From: Magnetococcales bacterium
GTDB taxonomy: Bacteria > Pseudomonadota > Magnetococcia > Magnetococcales > Magnetaquicoccaceae
Assembly (NCBI GenBank): GCA_015231755.1
Contig: JADGAZ010000030.1
Location: 1 to 32,742, forward strand
Direction: 5' to 3'
Length of the DNA stretch: 32,742 nucleotides
The translations under genes were made by a program, and so were the position numbers. Shown here in pieces: positions 1 through 8,157 of this stretch (position 1 is its first letter; each line of letters starts with the position of its first letter). Under the pieces are notes generated by a model, which was not told where the DNA came from, did not search any database, and was given only the letters and a program-made list of their open reading frames with translations.

Positions 1-192
1 GGGCTGGGGGGGGGGGTGTGGGGGGGGGGGGGGGGGGGGGCGGGGGGTGGGGCGGGGGGGGGGGAGCGAGTCGGGCTGCTGAGGGAGATGGGGCGGCTTG
101 GGGGCGGGGCTGTGGCCGGGGCGTTGGCGGCGTTGCTGATGGAAGGGGTGGGGCGGCGGATGCGGGGGAGTTTCCGGGCATCCCCTCGGTAG
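1..192 (+). CDS. Possible 3' end of a truncated gene in a poly-G edge
   Basis: Frame 1 is open from the window edge to a TAG at 190-192. Its last 40 or so codons look protein-like: they read ERVGLLREMGRLGGGAVAG, then ALAALLMEGVGRRMRG, then SFRASPR. That is a glycine/alanine-rich hydrophobic stretch followed by a basic tail, as in the end of a small membrane or membrane-anchored protein. Upstream, positions 1-64 are almost pure G, with runs of about 20, so the reading frame there cannot be trusted and may reflect an assembly or sequencing artefact at a contig end. I do not recognise a family. It converges on the hisD-like gene and ends at a short inverted repeat. Confidence 0.3.
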   Translation, partial: GLGGGVWGGGGGGAGGGAGGGERVGLLREMGRLGGGAVAGALAALLMEGVGRRMRGSFRASPR

Positions 193-206
193 ACAAGAGG
201 ATGCCC
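176..206. terminator. Inverted repeat between convergent genes
   Basis: The arms GGGCATCC (176-183) and GGATGCCC (199-206) pair perfectly over 8 bp around a 15-base loop. The hairpin lies 24 bases downstream of the hisD-like stop and overlaps the end of the candidate truncated gene. It has no clear U-tract on either strand, so it may be a weak bidirectional terminator or only a stabilising 3' hairpin. Confidence 0.35.
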
Positions 207-229
207 GGCGGCAATCGATTCAAAACGGT

Positions 230-1531
230 TTAGTTGGGCCGTTTGAGGATGGCGTTGGCGTGGGCGGAGAAGCCTTCGTACTGGGCGAAGCGCAGGGCGG
301 TATCCTTGATGTCGTGGTAGCCCTGACGGCTCAACCAGCCCATGGAGGAGCGTTTCAGGAAGTCGAACACCGTGACGCAGGAGAAGGTTTTGGCGAATCC
401 GCCGGTGGGCAGGATGGCGTTGACACCCAGACAGAAGTTGCCGACGGTGATCGGGGTATGGGCGCCCAGCAGGATTTCGCCGGCGTTCAGGATGCGATTG
501 GCCACGAACAGCGGATCTTCGGTCATCACCTCCAGGTGTTCCGGGGCGAAGTCGTTGGTGAAGGCGATAGAGGCTTCGAGGCTGGAGGTGAGGACCACGC
601 CGCCGTAGTTGGTCAGCACAGTGGTGCAGAACTCCTGGCGTTGTGGGGGCAGGTCGGCGATCAGACCGGGGAGGATCTCCCGGACCCGTTCCGCCAGTGT
701 GCGGTCGTGGGTGACCAGCATGGCGGTGGAGTCGGGACCGTGTTCGGCTTCGATGAGCAGATCCAGGGCGGCGACGAAGGGATCGGCGTGCTGGTCGCAC
801 AAGATGATGGATTCGCTGGGACCCGCCGGGGCGCCCACATCGATTTTGCTGTAGAGCAGCCGTTTGGCCGCGGAGACGTATCCGCTGCCCGGACCGCTGG
901 TTTTGAGTACCTTGGGTACGGTTTCGGTGCCATAGGCCATGGCGGCGATGGCTTGGGCTCCGCCGGTTTTGTAGACTTCGCGGATGCCGCATAGTTCGGC
1001 GGCGTACAGGGTGGCGTCATCGGCGCCGCCGCCGGGGGCGGGGGGGGTGCAGACCATGATGTGTTCCACGCCGGCGATTTTCGCCGGCAGTCCCAGCATC
1101 AGCATCACCGACGGGAAGGCCCCTTTGCCCCTGGGCACGTAGAGTCCCACCGAGGGGATGGGGGTGATCTTTTCCCCGGCCATGATGCCGGGTTGGATCT
1201 CCTTGAACCACATGGATTCCGGCATTTGCGCTTCGTGGAAGGAGCGGATGTTGTCGGCGGAGCGTTTGATCACCTCCTTGACATCGTTCGGAAGGTTGCG
1301 GCGTGCCTGCTCGAACTCCTCTTCGCTGGCCTTGAGCTGGGAGGCTTGCATCTCCACCTTGTCGAAGCGGGCGTTGAAATCGATCAGCGCCGCATCTCCT
1401 TCGTTTTTGACGCGCTCGATGATGGGCGCGACTACCGGCAGGAGTCTTTCGATATCGTTTTCCGAACGGGTCAGCAGGGCGCCAATCTGGGACGGATTCA
1501 TGTCGTCCAAGACGAACAGGTTGATTTTCAT
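230..1531 (-). CDS. Histidinol dehydrogenase family protein, altered active site
   Basis: The 433-residue product has the normal HisD length and fold signatures: GPSESI, AEHGPDS, the catalytic EHLE (H332) and a C-terminal SAHAN with H424. HisD makes histidine from histidinol with NAD and zinc. Compared with the E. coli enzyme, the zinc ligand Gln259 is Glu here (E261), the zinc ligand Asp360 is Asn (N365, in VGNFCLG), and substrate-contact His367 is Ala (A372). Related HisD paralogues, such as sulfopropanediol dehydrogenases, show this kind of change, so another alcohol substrate is likely. I chose the ATG at 1531 because GGAG lies 8 bases upstream; an ATG at 1537 is too close to it. No other his gene is nearby. 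Family assignment is firm; substrate is unknown. Confidence 0.88.
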   Translation of the reverse strand: MKINLFVLDDMNPSQIGALLTRSENDIERLLPVVAPIIERVKNEGDAALIDFNARFDKVEMQASQLKASEEEFEQARRNLPNDVKEVIKRSADNIRSFHEAQMPESMWFKEIQPGIMAGEKITPIPSVGLYVPRGKGAFPSVMLMLGLPAKIAGVEHIMVCTPPAPGGGADDATLYAAELCGIREVYKTGGAQAIAAMAYGTETVPKVLKTSGPGSGYVSAAKRLLYSKIDVGAPAGPSESIILCDQHADPFVAALDLLIEAEHGPDSTAMLVTHDRTLAERVREILPGLIADLPPQRQEFCTTVLTNYGGVVLTSSLEASIAFTNDFAPEHLEVMTEDPLFVANRILNAGEILLGAHTPITVGNFCLGVNAILPTGGFAKTFSCVTVFDFLKRSSMGWLSRQGYHDIKDTALRFAQYEGFSAHANAILKRPN

Positions 1532-1605
1532 GAACATTTCTCCATAACGATCCCGACAGAATCCGGGGTTGCTGGCACAGTTGTTTCCATCGGCATAAAC
1601 CGGCA

Positions 1606-1636
1606 AATATTGGTTCGACTGGGGCGGGTTTGTCAA
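1606..1636 (-). promoter_or_regulatory. Candidate sigma-70 promoter of the hisD-like gene
   Basis: On the minus strand a perfect -35 TTGACA (plus-strand TGTCAA at 1631-1636) is followed after 19 bases by AATATT (1606-1611), about 70 bases upstream of the start codon. The spacing is longer than ideal; CAATAT one base earlier gives 18. Confidence 0.4.
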
Positions 1637-1677
1637 GATTCCTTGCGAATGGCGCCCCGACAGGCGAACCTGAAGTG

Positions 1678-2244
1678 ATGATTCCCATGACCCGACTGTT
1701 GCACGAGATTCTGCTGGCCCACCCCGCCGGCCTGCGGGAGTATACCCTGGTGAAGCTGTTGCAGCGCCAGGGGGTGGCCCCGTTTGACCGCAGCGATCTG
1801 TCCGATGCGTTATCCCTGTTTCGCACCCATTTTTTCTTGTTTCATCAGTTGTATCTGTTGCAGGGACAATTGCGGCGGGAGCGGCGGGGGGATGTGCGGA
1901 TTCACTGTCTGGAGATCGTGCTGCTCCCCTGGCGGGACGATCCGGCGGGGTTGGATGAGGCCGATCCCATGCGGGGATATTACCTGGACACCACCCACCT
2001 GGAACAGACCACCCGGGAGGAGGTGACCGGCTGGATCGCGGGTTTTTGGCAGCGGTTGGGTTGCTGGGAGCGACGGGATTCCGCCCGGGCGGTTCTGGGG
2101 GTGGAACCGGGGGCGGACCGGGAGACAATCCGGCGGCGCTATCGGGAGCTGTCGTTGCTCCACCATCCGGACCGGGGTGGGGATGGCGAACGCTTCCGGA
2201 CGATTGCCGAGGCGGCGGAAATCCTGCTGAAAGTTTCCGGGTGA
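1678..2244 (+). CDS. DnaJ-related protein with C-terminal J domain
   Basis: The 188-residue protein has an N-terminal region (about 1-125) resembling the DNAJ_related domain, which is helical with an LHEILLAHPAGLREY opening. A short J domain follows from about residue 135 (ARAVLGVEPGADRETIRRRY), with an intact HPD tripeptide in LLHHPDRGGD. J domains stimulate the ATPase of DnaK-type chaperones; the HPD motif makes that plausible here. The Gly/Phe and zinc-finger regions of true DnaJ are absent, so this is an accessory co-chaperone, not DnaJ itself. An upstream TTG at 1630 is in frame, but ATG 1678 begins the conserved part. It is divergent from the hisD-like gene and converges on nodT 19 bases away. 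Confidence 0.72.
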   Translation: MIPMTRLLHEILLAHPAGLREYTLVKLLQRQGVAPFDRSDLSDALSLFRTHFFLFHQLYLLQGQLRRERRGDVRIHCLEIVLLPWRDDPAGLDEADPMRGYYLDTTHLEQTTREEVTGWIAGFWQRLGCWERRDSARAVLGVEPGADRETIRRRYRELSLLHHPDRGGDGERFRTIAEAAEILLKVSG

Positions 2245-2263
2245 TGGCTCCGGCAAGATGGTC

Positions 2264-3775
2264 TCACCGGGTGGGAGCCTGCGGAGGGGCCGTCTGCGGG
2301 GTGAGGGATTCCGTTTGATTTGCGGCGGTATCGGGAAGCTCTCCGCCCAGGGCCTTGAATAGCCCGATGGCGGCGTTCAGGCGCGCCTGACGGGTTTGGG
2401 GCCGTTCGTCTTGGGTTTGCAGCAGACTCCTTTGCGCTTCCAGCACCGTGAGAAAATCCACCGCTCCGGCCTGATGGCGTGCTTCCGCCAGCCGCAGAGA
2501 CTCTTGCGCCGCGCTTTCGGCCCGCTGTTGGGCCTTTTCCTGTTCGGCCAGCCAGTGGATGGCTCCCAGATTGTCTTCCACATCTTTGAGGGCGGAAAGC
2601 ACGGCCTTTTGATAGGCGGCCACGGCGGCTTGTTGTTCGGCTTCCGCCAGTTCGATGGCTCCTTGGGTTTTGCCATGATCGAACAGAGTGGCCACCAGGG
2701 AGGCGCTCAGGTTCCAAAAGGCGCTGCCGGGAGACAGCAGGGTGGAGAGTCCGGCGCTGGAATAGCCCCGTTCTCCGGTCAACTGGATCGAGGGAAACAG
2801 GGCGGCGCGGGCGGCTTGAAGATCCGCATGGGCCGCTTGCAGGGTGGCTTCGGCCCGTCGTATATCCGGGCGGCGGGCCAGCAGGGTCGAGGGCAGACCA
2901 GGCTGGATCACCGGCAGTCGCAACTGTTCCAGGGAGCCTTCGAGGCGGCTCACCTCTGCCAGGGGTTTGCCGGAAAGCAGCGCCAGGGCATCCAGGGTTT
3001 GATGGTATTGCAGCTCCATGGCCGCCAGTTGGGCGTCGATGGAGGCGACGGTATTTTTCTGTCTGGCCTCGTCGAGGGGAGAGGCGTAGCCCAGAGCGAC
3101 TTGACTGGCCACCAGTTCCAGGATTCTCCCGGCGGTCTCCCGGGATTGGTGCGCCAGGGCGCGTCTGGTTTTCAAAGTCAACAATTTGATGTAACTGCTG
3201 GCCAGATCGGCGGTCAGGCTCCAGTGGACCGAGGTCCGTTCCAGCCGACCGGCTTCGGCTTCCCGTTCGGCCTTGTGGGCCAGAGCCCGGTTGCGACCCC
3301 GGTAGTCGAGTTCGTAGCTGGCGCTCAACGAGGCCTGGGTGGCCTGCACGATGGGTCCGCTGAACGATGCGGCCCGGGTGGTGCCGCTGTTGCCCCGCTG
3401 GGAGATCTGCTCGCTGGTGTCCAGGGAAAGAGACGGGAACAGAGGACTTTCGGCGATGCGCGCCCGGGTTTCCGCCTGGGCCAGCCGGGCTGCGGCGCTG
3501 GCGATGTCGGGATGATGGGCGAGCAGGTCGGATTCCAGGGTGTCGAGGGTCGGACTGCCCAGAGTCCGCCACCAAGGATCGATGGAGCGTTGCGCCGTTT
3601 CGGAGCCGTTGGGGTCGGCGGGGGGGGTATGGGTCCAGTGGTCGGGCAGGGTAGCCCGGGGGGTCGGGAACGGTTCCGGGGAGACGGAAAGGCATCCGGA
3701 AACGGTCAGCACGCCGAGCAGGGTCGGAATCGTGCCACAAAGACGGAACAGGGACGGAAGAGAGGGCATGGGCAT
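2264..3775 (-). CDS. Outer-membrane efflux lipoprotein, NodT/TolC family
   Basis: The 503-residue protein begins with a lipoprotein signal peptide ending in the lipobox VSGC (lipidated C28). Two outer membrane efflux repeats follow, rich in long amphipathic helices, with typical phrases such as LVARRPDI-like LLARRPDIRRAEATLQAAHA. Members form the trimeric outer-membrane duct for tripartite pumps. The ATG at 3775 shares one base with the macB stop (TGATG), giving translational coupling; an adjacent GTG at 3778 is also possible. As the third gene after macA and macB it should be the duct for that exporter. The last residues (APPQAPTR) are a low-complexity tail. The substrate cannot be read from the sequence. 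Confidence 0.93.
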   Translation of the reverse strand: MPMPSLPSLFRLCGTIPTLLGVLTVSGCLSVSPEPFPTPRATLPDHWTHTPPADPNGSETAQRSIDPWWRTLGSPTLDTLESDLLAHHPDIASAAARLAQAETRARIAESPLFPSLSLDTSEQISQRGNSGTTRAASFSGPIVQATQASLSASYELDYRGRNRALAHKAEREAEAGRLERTSVHWSLTADLASSYIKLLTLKTRRALAHQSRETAGRILELVASQVALGYASPLDEARQKNTVASIDAQLAAMELQYHQTLDALALLSGKPLAEVSRLEGSLEQLRLPVIQPGLPSTLLARRPDIRRAEATLQAAHADLQAARAALFPSIQLTGERGYSSAGLSTLLSPGSAFWNLSASLVATLFDHGKTQGAIELAEAEQQAAVAAYQKAVLSALKDVEDNLGAIHWLAEQEKAQQRAESAAQESLRLAEARHQAGAVDFLTVLEAQRSLLQTQDERPQTRQARLNAAIGLFKALGGELPDTAANQTESLTPQTAPPQAPTR

Positions 3776-5736
3776 CACTTGTCGGCCAGGGCCACGACCG
3801 GGTCCAGGCTTGCGGCCTTGCGGGCTGGCATGAATCCAAAGAGCAGTCCCGTGGCCACGGCGAATCCAAAGGCCATGGCCACCGGGGCCGGAGAAAACAG
3901 CGCCGAGACGCCGAATTTGATGGCGATGAGGGCGGTCAGCAGACCACCGGCCACGCCGAGTACCCCGCCGAGCAGACAGACCACCAAAGCCTCGACGAGA
4001 AACTGAGTCATGATGTCTCGGCCTCGGGCGCCGACGGCTAGGCGGATGCCGATTTCCCGGGTGCGTTCCGTGACGCTCACCAGCATGATGTTCATCACGC
4101 CGATGCCCCCCACCAGCAGGGAGATGGCCGCGATGGAACCCAGCAGCAGGGTCATGGTGTTGTGGGTTTCGGTGGCAGTTTCCAGGATCGAGGCCATGTT
4201 GCGCACCTGGAAATCCACCGTCCGGTGACGGGCCGTGAGCAGGGTGGTGATGGCCTCTTGGGTGGCGTCGATGTTGCGGACATCCTCGACTTCCACATTG
4301 ATGGATCGCAGATGGTGTTGACCGAACAGTCTCAATCCGCCGGTGGACAGGGGCACGAGGATCACGTCATCCATGTCGGTGCCAAAGGGGGTGGCCCCCT
4401 TGGCGGTCATGACCCCAATCACCTGAAACGGAACGTTGTTGACCAGAAGTTGGTGTCCCAGGGGATCTTCGTCCGGGCCGAAGATGTTTTCCACCACGGT
4501 TTTGCCAAGCACCGCCACAGGGGCGTAACTCTTGACATCGTCGTCGGAAAAGAAAATGCCCCGTTCCACCGCCCAATCCCGGGCCACGGGGAATTCGGCG
4601 GTGGTGGCGGTGGTCGGGGTCTGGGAGTCGTTGCCGCCGGTACGCAAGGTGACGGCGCCATTCATTTCCGGTACCGCGTTGCGGACATTGGGCAGTCGGG
4701 CGATCTCTTCGGCGTCCTCCGGTACCAGGGTGGCCACCTGGGAGCCGGCGCCTCGCATGTTGGGGGCTCCGGCGCGGACCATGAGCAGATTGGTGCCCAT
4801 GGCCTGGATGCGGCCAAGCACATCCTGTTTGGCTCCGTCCCCCAGGGCCAGCATGGCCACCACCGAGCCTACCCCGATGATGATTCCCAGCAGGGTCAAC
4901 ACGGTGCGAAACAGATTGGCCTGGAGGGAATGGAGGGCGATCTTGATCGTTTCCCCCAGATCCATGACATGACCGGTCTTGTTTTTCGTTTTTTCCGAGG
5001 CGGCGGAGGTGATGGTTCCCGCTGGCGGGGTGTAGCCGGTATCCGAGACGATGAGACCATCGGCGATGGTGACCAGCCGTTTGGCCTCCCGGGCCACGGC
5101 GGGATCGTGGGTGATGAGGATGATGGTATGCCCTTCGTTGTTGAGCCGGTGCAACAGGGCGAGAATGTCCCGTCCTCCTTTGCTGTCCAGGGCGCCGGTG
5201 GGTTCGTCCGCCAGAATTACCCGACCGCCGTTGATCAGGGCACGGGCAATGGCCACCCGTTGTTGCTGTCCCCCGGAGAGCTGACTGGGGCGATGGGTCA
5301 GCCGTTCTCCCAGTCCCAGAGTGGTCAACAGTTCTTGGGCGCGGCGGGAGCGGTCGTGTTTGTTCAATCCGGCGTACATGGCCGGCATTTCCACGTTTTC
5401 CGCGCCGGTGGCGGTGGGCAGCAGGTTGTACTGCTGAAAGATGAATCCGAACACATTACGACGCAAGGCCGCCAGGGCGTCCCGATCCAGACCGGAGATG
5501 TCCTGGCCTTCCAGGAGCAGACGCCCACGGCTGGGACGATCCAGGCAGCCGATCAGGTTCATCAGGGTCGATTTGCCCGAGCCGGAGGATCCCATGATGG
5601 CCAGAAATTCACCCGGCCAGATGTTCAGGGAGACCCCGTGCAGCACATCCACCGTCAACGCGTCGGAGGTATAGCTTTTGTAGACCTGATCCAGCGTGAT
5701 GATCGGTTGGGGCAGGTCGTTGGGTGGGTTGGTCAT
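3775..5736 (-). CDS. macB: MacB-type ABC exporter, ATPase-permease fusion
   Basis: The 653-residue protein is an inner-membrane half transporter. The N-terminal ATPase has Walker A GSSGSGKST (49-57), signature LSGGQQQR, Walker B VILADEPTGALDS and a switch histidine in LITHDP. After a linker come one membrane segment (about 275-298), a large periplasmic MacB core domain and three C-terminal segments with the FtsX-type SVTERTREIGIRLAVGAR. MacB dimers work by mechanotransmission, moving substrates from the periplasm through MacA and an outer-membrane duct. Its start overlaps the macA stop by four bases (ATGA) and its stop overlaps nodT by one. Macrolide export is the name-giving activity; peptides, lipoproteins or siderophores are equally possible. 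Confidence 0.95.
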   Translation of the reverse strand: MTNPPNDLPQPIITLDQVYKSYTSDALTVDVLHGVSLNIWPGEFLAIMGSSGSGKSTLMNLIGCLDRPSRGRLLLEGQDISGLDRDALAALRRNVFGFIFQQYNLLPTATGAENVEMPAMYAGLNKHDRSRRAQELLTTLGLGERLTHRPSQLSGGQQQRVAIARALINGGRVILADEPTGALDSKGGRDILALLHRLNNEGHTIILITHDPAVAREAKRLVTIADGLIVSDTGYTPPAGTITSAASEKTKNKTGHVMDLGETIKIALHSLQANLFRTVLTLLGIIIGVGSVVAMLALGDGAKQDVLGRIQAMGTNLLMVRAGAPNMRGAGSQVATLVPEDAEEIARLPNVRNAVPEMNGAVTLRTGGNDSQTPTTATTAEFPVARDWAVERGIFFSDDDVKSYAPVAVLGKTVVENIFGPDEDPLGHQLLVNNVPFQVIGVMTAKGATPFGTDMDDVILVPLSTGGLRLFGQHHLRSINVEVEDVRNIDATQEAITTLLTARHRTVDFQVRNMASILETATETHNTMTLLLGSIAAISLLVGGIGVMNIMLVSVTERTREIGIRLAVGARGRDIMTQFLVEALVVCLLGGVLGVAGGLLTALIAIKFGVSALFSPAPVAMAFGFAVATGLLFGFMPARKAASLDPVVALADK

Positions 5737-6977
5737 GGTTTGGGTTTGCCGCCTCCCTTGGGGGAGCCACCCAGACCCAGGGGGGAGGTGGTGGAGACCG
5801 TGGATTTTTCGGCGGTGGCGATCACCACTTCATCCCCCTCTTGCAGACCGGAGAGAATCTGGGCTTGCAGACGGTTTTTTACCCCCACCTCCACCACCCG
5901 GTTTTCGGGTTTGCCATCCACCATGAGCCGCACCGTGGTTTGGGGTTTGCCCTTGTTCCGTTCTCCGGATTCACGACGTTCGCCCTTGTCGCCCTTGTCG
6001 CCCTTGTCGCCATTCTTTCTTTTGCTCGTACTGGTGTTCAAGGCGGTGATGGGGACCATCAGCGCGTCACGGGCCGAGGCGTGGACAAACGACACCTGGG
6101 CCGACATCTGAATGCCCAGTTCTCCATCCGGATTGGCCACGTCGAACAGGGCGTTGTACAAGACCACATTGTTGACCACGTCCGGAGTGGGCAGAATCTG
6201 GCGCAGGCGGCCATAATGGCGTTTTTCCGGATGGCCCAGGGTGGTGAACCAGGCTTCCATGCCCAGTTTCAGGCGGGAGATGTCCGCCTCGGAGACCTGG
6301 GTCAGGACGGTCATGGTGGTCAGATCGGCGATGCGCAACAGAATCGGCGCCTGCTGACTGGCAATCAGGGTTTGACCCTGACGGGCCGGCAGGGTGACCA
6401 CGGTGCCATTCATCGGCGCCAGGATGCGGGCATAGCCCAGACTCGCCTCATCGGCCCGCAGGGAGGACTCCACCTGCCGGATCTGGGCCGTGATCTGGAC
6501 GATTTGCGCGTTGGCGCTTTTTAGGGCGGACTCGGCGGATTGATAGGACTCCTGACTGGTGGCGTTGGCGGCCAGCATGGTTTTCTGGCGTTCAAATTGG
6601 ATTTTGGCCAGGGCGTGTTGGGCTTTTTTTTCGATGCGCTGGGCCTCCAGGGATTCGATCTGCGCCCGGTTCGACTCCACGCGGGCGGCCAGCAGCGTGG
6701 GATCGATTTCGGCCAGCAGTTCCCCTTCCTTGACCGTGGCGCCCAGGTCCACATGAATCTTTTTCAACTGTCCCGAAACCTGAGCCCCCACATCCACGAA
6801 ATTCAAAGGCTGCAAGGTGCCCAGCGCTGTGGTGGTCTCCTCGATCTCCCCCAGAATTACCTTGGCGGTGATCAGATGGTTTTGTTCGTTTGATCCGTAC
6901 TGACGCCAATAATACCATCCCCCGGCACTCACCGTGGTGACCAGCAGGGTGATGATCGTCCATCGTTTCCAGTTCAT
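5733..6977 (-). CDS. macA: MacA-type periplasmic adaptor of the ABC exporter
   Basis: The 414-residue protein has an N-terminal membrane anchor (about residues 4-22, RWTIITLLVTTVSAGG) followed by the membrane-fusion-protein order: half lipoyl domain (LQPLNFVDVGAQVSGQLKK), long alpha hairpin with several coiled-coil heptads, second lipoyl half (ILAPMNGTVVTLPARQGQ) and beta-barrel domains. It bridges MacB and the outer-membrane duct. ATG 6977 starts directly before the anchor; upstream in-frame ATG 7013 has no visible ribosome site. Near residues 320-345 an unusual hydrophilic insert, including three GDK repeats, interrupts the C-terminal beta domain. First gene of macA-macB-nodT. Confidence 0.93.
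   Translation of the reverse strand: MNWKRWTIITLLVTTVSAGGWYYWRQYGSNEQNHLITAKVILGEIEETTTALGTLQPLNFVDVGAQVSGQLKKIHVDLGATVKEGELLAEIDPTLLAARVESNRAQIESLEAQRIEKKAQHALAKIQFERQKTMLAANATSQESYQSAESALKSANAQIVQITAQIRQVESSLRADEASLGYARILAPMNGTVVTLPARQGQTLIASQQAPILLRIADLTTMTVLTQVSEADISRLKLGMEAWFTTLGHPEKRHYGRLRQILPTPDVVNNVVLYNALFDVANPDGELGIQMSAQVSFVHASARDALMVPITALNTSTSKRKNGDKGDKGDKGERRESGERNKGKPQTTVRLMVDGKPENRVVEVGVKNRLQAQILSGLQEGDEVVIATAEKSTVSTTSPLGLGGSPKGGGKPKP
5981..6007 (-). repeat. 9-bp tandem repeat inside macA
   Basis: Three perfect copies of CGCCCTTGT (plus strand) encode Gly-Asp-Lys three times in the hydrophilic insert of the adaptor. The period is a multiple of three, so copy-number change would lengthen or shorten the protein without shifting frame. 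Confidence 0.9.
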
Positions 6978-7090
6978 GGCAGGGCTTGTTTCTTTAAAAA
7001 AGGGGGGGCCCATCAAACAGCCCAATGGGCGCGTGAAAACCGCAAGCCGACAACGCCAAGCGGCAACCGGGATTGATTTTTATCATTCTT

Positions 7091-8035
7091 TTAGTTGGAG
7101 TCGAACACGGAGTGGACCGTCCCGGCGTCAAAGACCCGTTCACTCCAACGTTCCAACTCCTCCCGCTCCGCAGAGGCGATCCGTTCGCGCACGGCGTCCG
7201 GCAGGGGTCCGAAGCGTTTTTGCAGCAACTGGATCAGGATCTGGGCTTTTCCGATCCGTTCGCCTTCCAGCAGTCCCTCCTGGAGACCTTCTAGCCGACC
7301 TTCCAGCCGACCTTTCGACTGACCCTCTTCCCGGGCCAATGCCACCCGTCCCCGGGCATCCGCCACGGCGATTTCCGCCTTGTCGTACAGTTCCAGTTCG
7401 TCGGGGGTCATGTTGGCTATTTTGGCTTTTTCAAAGGCGTGCCGGATGGGGGCGCTGCCCATTTTGGCCGGAATTTCCTCGATCCGGTCCGCGTGTTTGA
7501 GGAAATAGATCCACTGGTCAAAAACGGATACGCAACTGTCCAGATCCTTGGAGAACTTGGGGAGTTCCACAAAATAGTGGATGATATCCAGAAGATAGGG
7601 GTTACCGGTGACCCGCTCCCGGGATTCGTGAACCGATACGCAGTGATCAAAACCTTCAAACAGGACAAAATCGGTGATGGTGATGGCGATCACCTGCTTG
7701 AGCCTGGGATAGTCCACCCCCCGGGCGATTTGTTGGGCATAGGCCTTGGCGCTGTTGTACTGGATTCGTTTCAGAAAGGCCGCCACCTTTTCGATTTGCA
7801 TTTCGACGATATAGGAGATGCCACGGTGGTCCTTGCAGCGCACATCCAGCACCGAGGATTTGAGATCCCGGATTCGGGGGGCCAGGAAGGGGTCCAGGAT
7901 GGTCAATTCGGCGATGCGTCGGTCGCCTTCGAGTCCGAGCAGGCTCTCCAGAAAACTGATGAGAATATCCTTGGCATCTTCGCTGCCAAATATTTTCTTG
8001 AAGGCAAAATCGATGCGGGGATCGATGAATTTCAT
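7091..8035 (-). CDS. Rpn-like PD-(D/E)XK nuclease family protein
   Basis: The 314-residue protein opens with IDPRIDFAFKKIFGSEDAKD, the hallmark of the Rpn / PDDEXK_2 'transposase-like nuclease' family. The predicted catalytic Asp lies in SVLDVRC and the E-x-Q (a K variant) in YIVEMQIEK. The C-terminal third carries the family's charged EGxLEG-type helix repeat (GRLEGRLEGLQEGLLEGE). Family members are DNA endonucleases that promote RecA-independent recombination in E. coli, and many vary within a species and act in phage defence. ATG 8035 is preceded by GGAG at 7 bases, favouring it over the codon at 8053. There is no transposon end or companion gene. The start lies back to back with the glycine-zipper gene. 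Confidence 0.85.
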   Translation of the reverse strand: MKFIDPRIDFAFKKIFGSEDAKDILISFLESLLGLEGDRRIAELTILDPFLAPRIRDLKSSVLDVRCKDHRGISYIVEMQIEKVAAFLKRIQYNSAKAYAQQIARGVDYPRLKQVIAITITDFVLFEGFDHCVSVHESRERVTGNPYLLDIIHYFVELPKFSKDLDSCVSVFDQWIYFLKHADRIEEIPAKMGSAPIRHAFEKAKIANMTPDELELYDKAEIAVADARGRVALAREEGQSKGRLEGRLEGLQEGLLEGERIGKAQILIQLLQKRFGPLPDAVRERIASAEREELERWSERVFDAGTVHSVFDSN

Positions 8036-8057
8036 CTTTGGACTCCAGGTCACGTTC

Positions 8058-8087
8058 TTGACCCTTTTGCATGGCTTATGCTACAGT
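8058..8087 (+). promoter_or_regulatory. Candidate promoter of the glycine-zipper gene
   Basis: TTGACC (8058-8063) and TACAGT (8082-8087) are separated by 18 bases, about 70 bases before the start codon. Each hexamer is a partial consensus match. Confidence 0.4.
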
Positions 8088-8092
8088 ATTAT

Positions 8093-8120
8093 TTAGTATG
8101 GAAAGGGACGAATTTGTCAA
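8093..8120 (-). promoter_or_regulatory. Candidate promoter of the Rpn-like gene
   Basis: On the minus strand TTGACA (plus TGTCAA, 8115-8120) is followed after 16 bases by TACTAA (8093-8098). The -35 is perfect and the -10 weak, but the surrounding DNA is unusually AT-rich for this window. Confidence 0.38.
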
Positions 8121-8157
8121 TTGATTTTGATGGCTTGTCCGGAAAGGAGTGACTCTT

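Noticed and set aside
7091-8035. An insertion-sequence transposase
   Set aside because: Although family names mention transposase, there are no terminal inverted repeats or target duplications around the gene; the fold is PD-(D/E)XK nuclease.
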